57,824 nt of DNA from Planctomycetota bacterium (GTDB taxonomy: Bacteria; Planctomycetota; MHYJ01; JACPRB01). Both the position numbers and the translations under genes were made by a program. The notes under the pieces were generated by a model. It was not told the origin of the DNA, ran no database searches, and saw only the letters and a program-made list of their open reading frames with translations. Shown in pieces: positions 25,773 to 33,310 of this stretch (its first letter is position 1; each line of letters starts with the position of its first letter). Where the stretch lies: assembly GCA_016209705.1 (NCBI GenBank), contig JACQVR010000124.1, positions 1 through 57,824 of the forward strand, in the 5' to 3' direction.

Positions 25773-25938
25773 ATGGGAAGTGCAGGATCAATCTAGAAGT
25801 TCGTCTCGCCCGACGCAAGCGATGACTTGTAGGGCGTCAAGATGTTCAAGGGGAGGTCCAGATAGCGGCGATATTGGAGATAAGGCCCTCGACTGTTGGT
25901 AGGGCGCATCTTCATATCGCCCGTATCCTGAAAATCTC

Positions 25939-27303
25939 TTAGCGGCGTCCGACCTTCCATACGACGTCGCCGTCCTTGCCGGGGCCGTCGCCCGAAACCG
26001 GCTTCCCGCCATCGTCATCGCCATCACCGCCCAACGAGTAAACGGTCGCCTCGTCCGCAGCGGCCCGATATCGGAATGGCCGGCCTGTCAAAGGATCGAG
26101 AGGGATGCGCGAAAGATACCTCGGCGCCAGATCCTCGATCGCGGCGGGGTACGATCCTTTTTCCGCATGATGCCGCGCCACCGCGACCGCCATGCGGGCC
26201 AACTGAAAATTCAGGTCGGCTTCTGCGGTATTATTCGAGATGCGGCTGAATTGCGGCAAGATGCTGTCCACTATTTCGTTCCCCGCGGCCTTGATCTTGG
26301 TCTCGACCTTCTTCGCGGCCTCCGCTCGCTCATGCGCCGCAAGCCGGCCGATGGCTTCCATTTCCTTCTGATGCTGCGCCCCGATTTCAAGGGCGTCTAC
26401 GATCGTCATCCTGGAACTGAAGAAGCGCTTGACCCTCTCCTTGAGACGTGACAACCCGCGCTCGTTCGACGCCCCGCCCAGAAGCGCGGCCACACCACCG
26501 TACGAACCACCTCCCCGAAGCAACCCCAGAAGCGTAACCCTGAACATCGCGAACTCGACCGCGAAGACATCCGAAAGGGGCAGCGAGCCGTCGTCGATTC
26601 GATCCAGCGCGCCGCCGAGCCATGCCAGATCCGAGCTGGAAAGGGCTTGCCGTTCCAGAACCTCGCGCAACTTGGACAGCACCATGTTCTGGTTGACGAT
26701 CCGGACCATGTGATGGATGAGAAATCCCTTGCGAGCCACATCGCGCGACATGCCCAGCCCGATCACGGCCAGGTCGACCGCTTCCCGATCGCGGCCCTGC
26801 GCATGCCGATGGACCATGGCGTCCGACAGGAAGTTCGCTGTTCTCGTCGATGCAATAAGATATGGAAACGTAAGCAGGAATCCTTGTTCATAGGCATAGC
26901 CGGGCTCCACTCGACGACATGACAGCGCCTCACGCAGGTTGGCGGCAACCTCATCATAGCGGCCAAGAACTTCGTCGATCTGCCGAGCGTCAGGAGCCGG
27001 GCTCTTTCCGTCCCTCAACGAGGGCAGCAGGTTCCTGTCGGAAGCGGGCATCCCGTCGATCGCGTCGAGCGCCAGGCGGTAGTAGTCCCACGCGTTGGAA
27101 TCGATCGCGGGCTCGAAGAGAGGCGGGCGAGACGCGTCGGCGGCCTTCAACGCGTCAATCTGGGCGAGCGCTTGCGCTTCGTGTCGCTTGACGAGCGCCT
27201 CGGTGCGGCGGTTTTGCGTTTCGACGACGATCCAGACGAGCAGGACGACGCCGATCAACGCGAAACCGACCAGAGACCAAACAAGGTAACGCCTGCCGCG
27301 CAT
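25939..27303 (-). CDS. membrane-anchored protein with pseudopilin-like C-terminal motif
   Basis: 454 residues. One N-terminal helix (about 6-28, LVWSLVGFALIGVVLLVWIVV) anchors a long, mostly helical exterior part. Near the C-terminus, YPAAIEDLAPRYLSRIPLDPLTGRPFRYR followed by ATVYSLGGDGDDDGG resembles the conserved end of type II secretion/pilin-like proteins, where the last turn holds a calcium site. There is no prepilin cleavage motif at the N-terminus. I do not recognise the family; similar long proteins ending this way occur in planctomycetes. It follows the lipoprotein gene at 27331-27813 by 27 bp on the same strand. Confidence 0.65.
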   Translation of the reverse strand: MRGRRYLVWSLVGFALIGVVLLVWIVVETQNRRTEALVKRHEAQALAQIDALKAADASRPPLFEPAIDSNAWDYYRLALDAIDGMPASDRNLLPSLRDGKSPAPDARQIDEVLGRYDEVAANLREALSCRRVEPGYAYEQGFLLTFPYLIASTRTANFLSDAMVHRHAQGRDREAVDLAVIGLGMSRDVARKGFLIHHMVRIVNQNMVLSKLREVLERQALSSSDLAWLGGALDRIDDGSLPLSDVFAVEFAMFRVTLLGLLRGGGSYGGVAALLGGASNERGLSRLKERVKRFFSSRMTIVDALEIGAQHQKEMEAIGRLAAHERAEAAKKVETKIKAAGNEIVDSILPQFSRISNNTAEADLNFQLARMAVAVARHHAEKGSYPAAIEDLAPRYLSRIPLDPLTGRPFRYRAAADEATVYSLGGDGDDDGGKPVSGDGPGKDGDVVWKVGRR

Positions 27304-27330
27304 GTTCTTCTTGTTAGACGCTGGCGACGG

Positions 27331-27813
27331 CTATTGCGTGACCGCCTCTTCGTACCAGCCTCGATCGATCGCCATCCGCATGAACCGCCGCTTCACCCGT
27401 TCGCGCACGGCGTCGTTGTCCAGGTGCACTTCGTAAATCGGATTGCGGCCGACGGGGTCCGATCCGATCCAGACGCCTTCGACCTCGAAGTCGGACGCCT
27501 TCAGCCCGAAGATGAGCAGCAGCATGTGAAAGGCGACGTCTCCCACCGTGGGCGGCCGGTGGATGCGGTCGTCGATGAGCGTGGGCGTCGGATCGTGAAG
27601 CGAAGCGACCAGGACGGGAACGCTGGCGGGCGGATCCAGCGCGAGAAGCGCGTCGTACGCGTCAAGCCCCCGCCCTCCGTTGATCCGGTCCCAATGGGTG
27701 AGGTCCTGCAATCCCCCAACATAAATGATGGCCCGATTCTGGCGGGAGGGTTCGACGCAGCCGCAGGCGATCAGGACAACGGCGAGCGCGACGCGGGCGG
27801 TTCGGCGGACCAT
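27331..27813 (-). CDS. lipoprotein of unknown function
   Basis: 160 residues. The signal TARVALAVVLIACGCVEPS has a clear lipobox (LIACGC). The mature part shows IIYVGGLQDLTHWDRINGG, LLALDPPASVPVLVASLHDPTP and GVWIGSDPVGRNPIYEVHLDN. No family is recognised. It is the middle gene of three on the minus strand (27963 down to 25939), suggesting a small envelope operon. Confidence 0.7.
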   Translation of the reverse strand: MVRRTARVALAVVLIACGCVEPSRQNRAIIYVGGLQDLTHWDRINGGRGLDAYDALLALDPPASVPVLVASLHDPTPTLIDDRIHRPPTVGDVAFHMLLLIFGLKASDFEVEGVWIGSDPVGRNPIYEVHLDNDAVRERVKRRFMRMAIDRGWYEEAVTQ

Positions 27814-27855
27814 GACGGCGCATTATACGGGGAAGGGCCGCGACAAGGCGATTTT

Positions 27856-27963
27856 TCACCGGCCCTTCTTGTTCAACCGGCTTTCCCGAATGCCCAGGAT
27901 GAGCAGCGCGGTCATGACCGACGCCATCAGGGCCGTGAAGAATCCGAGAACGATCATGCCCAT
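27856..27963 (-). CDS. very small membrane protein
   Basis: 35 residues: MGMIVLGFFTALMASVMTALLILGIRESRLNKKGR-type, one helix (about 3-24) with a basic tail, as in many single-pass small proteins. GGAAG lies 5 nt before the ATG. The stop is 42 bp before the lipoprotein start on the same strand. It is supported by hydrophobicity, ribosome-binding site and position only. Confidence 0.42.
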   Translation of the reverse strand: MGMIVLGFFTALMASVMTALLILGIRESRLNKKGR

Positions 27964-28042
27964 GGGCGCTTCCAAGGACCCATTGAAAATGTATCCAGGC
28001 CGTATCTCTATAAAATTTCCATATTCTAGAAAGGAGCCCGCC

Positions 28043-28390
28043 GTGAAGCGCGCATTACCGCTCGTACTGGCCGCCGTCCTCGCCGGCGCCGCCCGGCAGG
28101 AAGCCAAGGAGGAACTCCAGTCCGCCGTCCGCAAGACGGGCGAGTTGAAGAGCTACGCCTTCAAGGGGGACGTCGACACCGAAGCGCAAATGCAGGGGAT
28201 CCAGTTCCGCCGCCGGGGAGGAGATGAGGAAGAAGAAGAAGGCCAGCTCGAGTCGTTCAAGGGCAAATACCAGAAGGACGTCGGCGCCGTCGCGAACATC
28301 AAGAGCTTTCCCGGTGTCAGATTTAGGGAAGGCTCTTTTCTTATTCAGGAGCGCTCATGTCGCGAGTCGCCGTCCGAACGCTTCTTTTGA
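28043..28390 (+). pseudogene. secreted protein gene, probably 3'-truncated
   Basis: The GTG at 28043 follows AAGGAG. The product starts RALPLVLAAVLAGAARQEAKEELQ, a signal sequence, then KTGELKSYAFKGDVDTEAQ and an acidic GDEEEEEGQ run. The chain breaks off after KYQKDVGAVANIKSF. From there the reading crosses a hairpin with a T-rich tail (28301-28345) and overlaps the next gene by 34 bp, giving an unconvincing tail. The first about 90 codons look real and the end looks lost. The family is not recognised. Confidence 0.5.
28301..28345 (+). terminator. intrinsic terminator candidate upstream of the HEAT gene
   Basis: AAGAGCTTTCCC (28301-28312) pairs with GGGAAGGCTCTT (28326-28337) with one mismatch and a 13-nt loop, followed by a T-rich TTTTCTTATT. 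It lies inside the distal part of the truncated ORF at 28043-28390, supporting the idea that the original gene ended earlier. Confidence 0.55.
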
Positions 28391-30576
28391 CGTTCCTCCT
28401 TTCGCTCTGGTCCTTCGGAAGTCCCACGCCCCACGCCCCACGTCCCACGTCAGCCGGCGCCTTGACTTCGGACTTTGAACTTCGAACGTTGGACTTGGAC
28501 GTCGGAGTCCCTCCGGGCTCGCCGCTCGAATGGGACAAGGTCCTCCGCCAGCCCGCCCCCACGGGTCACCGGGGCCGAGTTCCGACCGGCGATCACAAGC
28601 CGCAACAGCCCGACGCGCAAGGCTCGACGCGCGTCGAAGAAAAGAAGCCCGCCCCCAAGCCTCCCAACATGGATTACGGCTCCGTCAATCTCTACAACTA
28701 TTTCCGCGTGGTGACGAAGGACATCATGGCCCACGTGGCGATGCAGATTCCGAAATCGACCGGCAAAGTCACGTCCGAGGAGCATGATCTCGCTACCGGC
28801 GGAGGCGGCAAGATCGTCGTGAGCTGGAATTACCCGCCGGAAATGCCCGTCGAACTGTGCTGGATGGCCGCCATGGCCTGCATCCGCACGGACACTCATC
28901 CGGAAATCGTCAGCGAGCTCGAAGCGCTCGTCCATTGCGTCGAGCTGGGCGCCTGCGGGTATGTCGGCGCGCGCGCGTACGGCGGGAAGATCGGCAGCAA
29001 GGTCCAGAAGATGACGATGGCCGTGCCGCCGCAACCTCCACCCATCCCGCCCGGGAAGGGCGCTTACCAGCAGGCGATCAACCGGCTGGCGGTCGTCGAG
29101 CTCACGAGCGGCTATCCGTACGCGCTCGACCCCACGTACTGCCGCCGGTTGCTCGGCCTGGGCAACGACGCGTTCGATTCGGTCCTCGCCTGCGCGAAAT
29201 CGGCGCATCCGTTCCTGGCGGAAAACGCGACCGCCGTGCTCGGGAACTTCAAGATTCCCGAGGCGTCGAAGGAGCTGATCCGCCTCTTCGAAACCACGAG
29301 GAGCCACGTCGTCCGCTTCCGCGCGCTGTCGGGATTGGTCCGGCGCCGCGAGGCGGGCGCGGTCGATTCGCTGATCTCCGCGGTGCGGGGAAACGACGAC
29401 CTGCTCAGGGTCTACGGGCTCTACGCGCTGGGCATGATCGGCGATCCTAAAGGCGTGCCGATCATACAGAAACTCCTGCGCGCCGTGGGTCTAAAAGAGC
29501 CGGACATTCTCTGGACCGGCCTGCCCGCGCTGGCCCGCTTGAAAGACAAATCGAAAGAGACGATCGAGACGCTCAAGGAGATCGAGAAAGTCCTGTCGGC
29601 GGAGATCGGGCACAACGACGACGTGCAACAGGACGCCCAGGGTTTCGAGCCGCCCGGATCCAAGAAGAAGGTCCTGCGCCAGATGGCCTGCCTGGCGCTG
29701 GCCGGGAACAACGTGGCGCCCTACACGGACGAGGCGCTCCGGCGCGGCGTCGCCGGTTTTCATCCGGCCTGCGCCTACCTCGCCGTCGACGTGCTGGTGG
29801 GGCTGGGAGACAAGGGCGTGGAGGAGGTCAAGAAGCTCACGGGCGACGACGCGATGAAATGCTACGCCCTGCGCGCTCTTCACATGCACGGGAAGATTTC
29901 AGGGGATGAGCTTCAGGGGCACACGGCCGACGGTCCCCCGATCGTGCGCGCGATGGCGATTCAACTTCTGGCCGACTGCGACATGGACAAGGCGATCCAG
30001 GTGTGCCGCTCGCACGTCTCCGACTACGCGGGCGGCTCCGGGCCCTTGGCGGGCCCCGAGGCGTTCGTCGTCGCGGTCGCGGCCCAGACCGGCGGCAAGA
30101 TCGGCGCGTGGGCGAACGGCGCCCTGGAAGAAGATTTGATCAAGGCCGCCCAACGCGCGTTCGAAGCGAAAGCCTGGACCAAGCGCGAAGGCAAGAACGA
30201 ACCGGACATCACGAAGTGCCAGATTTCCATCTATCCCGCCCTGGCGGAAACGCTGATTCTCGAAGCGGGCCGCACCGGCCGCGACAAGGCGCGCGATCCG
30301 CTGCTCGGCATCCTCAAGGGCGCTGAACCGCACGGCCGGCCGGAAGCCGCGCTGGCGCTGGGCAACGTGGGAGGCGAGGAGGCCGTGAAGGCGCTTCTCG
30401 ACGTCATGTCCGACGATTCCGACGGGTGGACCCGCTTCTGCGCGTATCTGTCGGTGAAACATATCACGAGCCAGGACTTCTTCACCGACTGGATTTTCGG
30501 CCCGGAGGGCAACCGCGCGAGCATGGTCCGGAAATACCGCAAATGGATCGAGGCGAATCCGCTGGGCGATAAGTGA
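28357..30576 (+). CDS. secreted HEAT-repeat protein
   Basis: 739 residues. A signal sequence (about 1-22, TLLLTFLLSLWSFGS) is followed by a stretch encoded by a heptad repeat (28420-28507), then the mature protein beginning near VPPGSPLEWDKVLRQ. From about residue 270, HEAT/armadillo-type repeats run to the end: DAFDSVLACAKSAHPFLAENATAVLGNFK, VVRFRALSGLVRRREAGAVDSLISAVRGNDDLLRVYGLYALGMIGDPKGVP, FVRAMA-type helices and ALALGNVGGEEAVKALLDVMSDDS. HEAT repeats form protein-binding solenoids; no enzyme domain is visible. AGGAGCGCTC precedes the ATG. Confidence 0.85.
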   Translation: MSRVAVRTLLLTFLLSLWSFGSPTPHAPRPTSAGALTSDFELRTLDLDVGVPPGSPLEWDKVLRQPAPTGHRGRVPTGDHKPQQPDAQGSTRVEEKKPAPKPPNMDYGSVNLYNYFRVVTKDIMAHVAMQIPKSTGKVTSEEHDLATGGGGKIVVSWNYPPEMPVELCWMAAMACIRTDTHPEIVSELEALVHCVELGACGYVGARAYGGKIGSKVQKMTMAVPPQPPPIPPGKGAYQQAINRLAVVELTSGYPYALDPTYCRRLLGLGNDAFDSVLACAKSAHPFLAENATAVLGNFKIPEASKELIRLFETTRSHVVRFRALSGLVRRREAGAVDSLISAVRGNDDLLRVYGLYALGMIGDPKGVPIIQKLLRAVGLKEPDILWTGLPALARLKDKSKETIETLKEIEKVLSAEIGHNDDVQQDAQGFEPPGSKKKVLRQMACLALAGNNVAPYTDEALRRGVAGFHPACAYLAVDVLVGLGDKGVEEVKKLTGDDAMKCYALRALHMHGKISGDELQGHTADGPPIVRAMAIQLLADCDMDKAIQVCRSHVSDYAGGSGPLAGPEAFVVAVAAQTGGKIGAWANGALEEDLIKAAQRAFEAKAWTKREGKNEPDITKCQISIYPALAETLILEAGRTGRDKARDPLLGILKGAEPHGRPEAALALGNVGGEEAVKALLDVMSDDSDGWTRFCAYLSVKHITSQDFFTDWIFGPEGNRASMVRKYRKWIEANPLGDK
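28420..28507. repeat. heptad tract inside coding sequence
   Basis: Two dialects join: CCCCACG, CCCCACG, TCCCACG, then CTTCGGA, CTTTGAA, CTTCGAA, CGTTGGA, CTTGGAC, all in phase 7. It is translated in frame as PTPHAPRPTS and DFELRTLDLD just after the signal peptide. The second dialect matches the intergenic tract at 5118-5167. Confidence 0.75.
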
Positions 30577-30587
30577 CCGGGAGGTAG

Positions 30588-30664
30588 GAACCGCCAAAGC
30601 GCTGAATCGCCAAACGAATGCTCCCAAATTCTTCCGGATGGCGTTTTGGCGTTTTTGCGGTTCA
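30588..30664. repeat. inverted repeat AACCGCCAAA / TTTGGCGTTTTTGCGGTT
   Basis: Left words GAACCGCCAAAGCGC and AATCGCCAAACG face right words TGGCGTTTTGGCG and TTTTTGCGGTTC. It lies between the HEAT gene and the convergent outer-membrane protein gene. Same dialect as 3127-3193. Confidence 0.65.
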
Positions 30665-30671
30665 TCCAAGA

Positions 30672-31493
30672 TCAGAATCCGAACCGCATCCCCACCGCGG
30701 CCGAGAAGCTGATCTGGTCTGGAACCTTCCGGACCTCCTCGCCGGTCTCGATGTCCACTCGATTCAGCCCCGCTTGCGCGTTGCCGTCCAGGGTGAATCC
30801 GAAGATGTTGAAGCCGAGGCCGGTCGTCAACACGGGTCCCGTCCTGGAAGACGCCACGTTGTCGAACAGGCCGGCGCGGAACTTCACGAACGACGGCCCC
30901 AGTTCGAGGCCGCCGCCGAGATGCCGCGACTTGATTCCTTCCACGAAGGGCGACTCGTTCTCCAGCACGTCCACGTCCGCGCCCATCCGGACTTGAGGCT
31001 TCAGCTCGATGTCATCGAATCCCACGACGCCGATCTTCAGATCGAATCCGCCGCCGACGTGGCCGGTCATCCCCTTTTCCGGATCGCGCAGCGAGAGCAG
31101 CGTATCCACCAGCAGGATGGCGTCCTGAACGTCCTGCGGCGAGTGCGTGTCGTTGTTGAGTCGCTCCTGGACGGCTTGGTAGTCGACCTGATCGAGCAAC
31201 TTGACGACGCGACCCGCGTCCGCCAGGACATCGCCTTCGAGCGCGACGCCGCCGAAAGCATAGCCGGAGAAACCGTATCCGCCGGCGAAGCTGAACGGTT
31301 CCGTCGTGGCGCGCGCCAGGCTGGAGGGGTTCCAGCACGTCGCCGCCGGTCCTTCCAGTAACGCGACCCCCGCGTTGCCGGCGCCTTTCGAGACGGGATC
31401 GACCGCAATCCAGTCCTGGGCGGCGAGCGAAGCGGGGATCAGGAAAAAGGGCGCCGCCACCACGGAGGCGATCCAGGCGTTCGCCCAGCGCAT
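30672..31493 (-). CDS. outer-membrane beta-barrel protein (TraF_2/FadL-like)
   Basis: 273 residues with a signal sequence ending about SLAAQD. The mature N-terminus AVDPVSKGAGNAGVALLEGPAATCWNPSSLARA is the motif shared by TraF-like (PF13729-type) and related outer-membrane barrels. The C-terminal half alternates in barrel strands (FVKFRAGLFDNV, PVLTTGLGFNIFGFTLDGNAQAGL) and the chain ends ISFSAAVGMRFGF, with the terminal Phe needed for BAM insertion. Cargo unknown. A structured RNA candidate lies upstream on the same strand (31603-31674). Confidence 0.82.
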   Translation of the reverse strand: MRWANAWIASVVAAPFFLIPASLAAQDWIAVDPVSKGAGNAGVALLEGPAATCWNPSSLARATTEPFSFAGGYGFSGYAFGGVALEGDVLADAGRVVKLLDQVDYQAVQERLNNDTHSPQDVQDAILLVDTLLSLRDPEKGMTGHVGGGFDLKIGVVGFDDIELKPQVRMGADVDVLENESPFVEGIKSRHLGGGLELGPSFVKFRAGLFDNVASSRTGPVLTTGLGFNIFGFTLDGNAQAGLNRVDIETGEEVRKVPDQISFSAAVGMRFGF

Positions 31494-31602
31494 GTTCGGT
31501 TTCGTTCAGCCCCGCTCCCTCGGGAATGTGCCCGAATCGGCTTTACGGTATCCGGCGTCGGCGCGGATTGTCAAAACAAACATGAATGGGGGACGGGCGG
31601 GC

Positions 31603-31674
31603 AAAAAAAAACCGCGGGTGCTCGCTAAGTTTGCCAGTCATTACCCCGATGGGGGTTCGTCTACACCCGCGGCC
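31603..31674 (-). ncRNA. candidate small RNA with own promoter and terminator
   Basis: On the minus strand a TAGAAT box (31685-31680) is followed about 6 nt later by GGGCCGCGGGTG. A 9-bp outer stem pairs 31664-31672 with 31612-31620 and encloses an inner CCCC/GGGG hairpin (31644-31647 with 31651-31654). The outer stem is followed by nine U residues (31603-31611). The predicted product is about 70 nt. It could be a free-standing small RNA or an attenuated leader of the outer-membrane gene 110 bp downstream. I could not match it to a known riboswitch. Confidence 0.5.
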
Positions 31675-31679
31675 CTTTT

Positions 31680-31710
31680 ATTCTATAGCCCATAATGGGG
31701 GTGGCGCAAG
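31680..31710 (-). promoter_or_regulatory. promoter candidate for the small RNA
   Basis: The minus strand reads TTGCGC, about 18 bp, then TAGAAT (within TATAGAAT) immediately before the structured element. TTGCGC is a weak -35; TAGAAT is a good -10. Confidence 0.4.
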
Positions 31711-31720
31711 CGAAATCGCG

Positions 31721-31726
31721 TACAAT
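31721..31726 (+). promoter_or_regulatory. -10 box before small membrane protein
   Basis: TACAAT lies 9 nt before the ATG at 31736, indicating a leaderless or nearly leaderless transcript. Confidence 0.4.
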
Positions 31727-31735
31727 TCCCGCGCG

Positions 31736-32056
31736 ATGGACGCTTCCCGGATCGGCCTGGCCGCCGCCACGTTCCTTTACGGGTGGATGCTCTACGTGGC
31801 GGTGGGCCTGAAATCGAACGTCGGCGGGCATTTCCCGATCGCTCGAGCGGCCGCCGCCGCCGCGGGCGCCACCGCAGTCAGCGTCGCCCTGGATTTTCTG
31901 ATCTCCGGCGCCTCGCCGGCCTTCCAGGCGGCGGCGGCCGCCGCCGGCTACGGCGCCGCGCTCTTCCTCTTTTACCGCCCGCGAGGTCGCCTCGCGCTCC
32001 TGGCGCTCGCCGCGGCGCTGGCGGGCGGCTTCGGTCTTTTCTTAGGATACCCATGA
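31736..32056 (+). CDS. small integral membrane protein
   Basis: 106 residues from the ATG at 31736; the ORF open further upstream would cross the structured RNA. Three hydrophobic segments: LAAATFLYGWMLYVAVGL, AAAAAAGATAVSVALDFLI and AAAAAGYGAALFLFY, then LLALAAALAGGFGLFLGY. No family recognised; very Ala-rich. It is followed after 43 bp by the pseudopilin genes and may be co-expressed, although those have their own -10 box. Confidence 0.6.
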   Translation: MDASRIGLAAATFLYGWMLYVAVGLKSNVGGHFPIARAAAAAAGATAVSVALDFLISGASPAFQAAAAAAGYGAALFLFYRPRGRLALLALAAALAGGFGLFLGYP

Positions 32057-32087
32057 AATAAGGGTCGCCATTCCGCGCCAAAGAGGG

Positions 32088-32093
32088 TATACT
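32088..32093 (+). promoter_or_regulatory. -10 box 6 nt before the first pseudopilin gene
   Basis: TATACT ends 6 nt before the ATG at 32100, again predicting leaderless initiation. The -35 region is weak. Confidence 0.45.
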
Positions 32094-32099
32094 AATCTT

Positions 32100-32480
32100 A
32101 TGAACCTCGCTCGCCGGCGGCCCCGGGGTATGTCGCTGCTCGAGGTCGTCATCGCGCTGGCCGTCCTCGCCATCGCGATGACGGGCATCATCGGCGCGAT
32201 CCTCAATCACATGACCATGCAGGATCTGGACCGGCAGCTTCAGATCGCCAGCGACGCGGCCATGAGCAAGATCGACGAAGCGCGCGCCCGCGATTTCGGC
32301 ACCCTCCCGACCCAGTATCCGGCGGGATATACGTTCCCCGTGCTGGGACTGACCAACCCCGTTGGAACCGTCCGGCTCGACGCCTCTGTACCGGACATCG
32401 TTACGATGTTCGTCGAAATCACTTGGCAGAGCCAGCGCGGACAGCGCCGCTTCGAGACCTCAACGATAATCGGCAAATGA
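32100..32480 (+). CDS. prepilin-like protein (GspI/PilV type)
   Basis: 126 residues. The N-terminus RRRPRGMSLLEVVIALAVLA has the class III prepilin signal: basic leader, Gly before the cleavage site and Glu at mature position 5, then a hydrophobic helix. The short globular part includes SDAAMSKIDEARARDFG. Size and the LEVVIAL start fit minor pseudopilins of the GspI/PilV group. Its stop overlaps the next start by four bases. Confidence 0.82.
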   Translation: MNLARRRPRGMSLLEVVIALAVLAIAMTGIIGAILNHMTMQDLDRQLQIASDAAMSKIDEARARDFGTLPTQYPAGYTFPVLGLTNPVGTVRLDASVPDIVTMFVEITWQSQRGQRRFETSTIIGK

Positions 32481-33298
32481 GATCCCGGAAACAGGGACTG
32501 ACGCTCCTAGAGGTGATGATCGCCACGGCCGTTCTGGCGGTCATGGTCGGTTTGGCGTTCATGGTGCACGCGAGCGGAATGACCGCCGCGGACGAAGCGC
32601 GCACGCGCGCCGACCTCACCGTCCGAGGCCGCATGGCCATCGACCGGGTGCGGCAGGAGCTCCAGTTTGCGCGCATCGTGTCCATCGAAAACGATATCGC
32701 AGGTCCCCCGGCGTACCACGACCACACGGGCGTTCGATACCAAGTGGCGATGGGCATCGTTGGAGGCGTCCCCTTGTACGGCTACCGGACGGGCGACGCC
32801 AGCCAGGCAATGGTCGCCGGCCGTTCCGCCACGATCCGGTTCGTGGCGGATGAAGTCGTCCGCGAACCCAATGCCCCGGCGCCGATCGTGATCCTTCCCG
32901 CCATCCCCGCCGGCTTGAAAGTGCATCGGGTCAACTATGACGTGAACGGCGACGGCGACCTGGATGACCTTTTCTACCTGGGCAATCTGGTGCTCCAATT
33001 TATCGACGCTTCAGGCACCGTGGATCCATCCAAGGATACCAAGATCGCCGGCAAGTTGGCCGTGCGCTCCCAGCCGGGCCTGGCACAGGACCTCGACGGC
33101 GACGTGAACGGCGACGGCGTGGACGACCCCATGTTCATCATGCTGGATGCCGACAACAACGAAGTGCCCAATCTCGCGGCGTCCGCGGCCACCCGCAAGG
33201 TGCGCGTGACGTTGTATCACGCCTACCTGGACACGCGCCGCAAGAAGCTGCTCATTTCGCGCAACCAAGAGGAAATCCGTCTCGAGAATCCGCAGTAG
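32477..33298 (+). CDS. prepilin-like protein (GspJ/PilW type)
   Basis: 273 residues from the ATG overlapping the previous stop. RSRKQGLTLLEVMIATAVLAVMVGLAF is a prepilin signal with cleavage after Gly. The globular part holds calcium-type acidic loops: DVNGDGDLDD around 155-164 and DVNGDGVDDP around 217-226. TVRGRMAIDRVRQELQFAR matches the GspJ/PilW pattern behind the N-terminal helix. Likely a minor subunit at the tip of a pilus or pseudopilus. Confidence 0.82.
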   Translation: MRSRKQGLTLLEVMIATAVLAVMVGLAFMVHASGMTAADEARTRADLTVRGRMAIDRVRQELQFARIVSIENDIAGPPAYHDHTGVRYQVAMGIVGGVPLYGYRTGDASQAMVAGRSATIRFVADEVVREPNAPAPIVILPAIPAGLKVHRVNYDVNGDGDLDDLFYLGNLVLQFIDASGTVDPSKDTKIAGKLAVRSQPGLAQDLDGDVNGDGVDDPMFIMLDADNNEVPNLAASAATRKVRVTLYHAYLDTRRKKLLISRNQEEIRLENPQ

Positions 33299-33310
33299 AA
33301 GGAGAAGGCT

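Noticed and set aside
31603..31674. Known riboswitch (c-di-GMP, ZTP, fluoride, preQ1)
   Set aside because: Short matches such as GGCAAAC or GACTGGC occur, but the required stems and spacing of those classes are not present in 70 nt.
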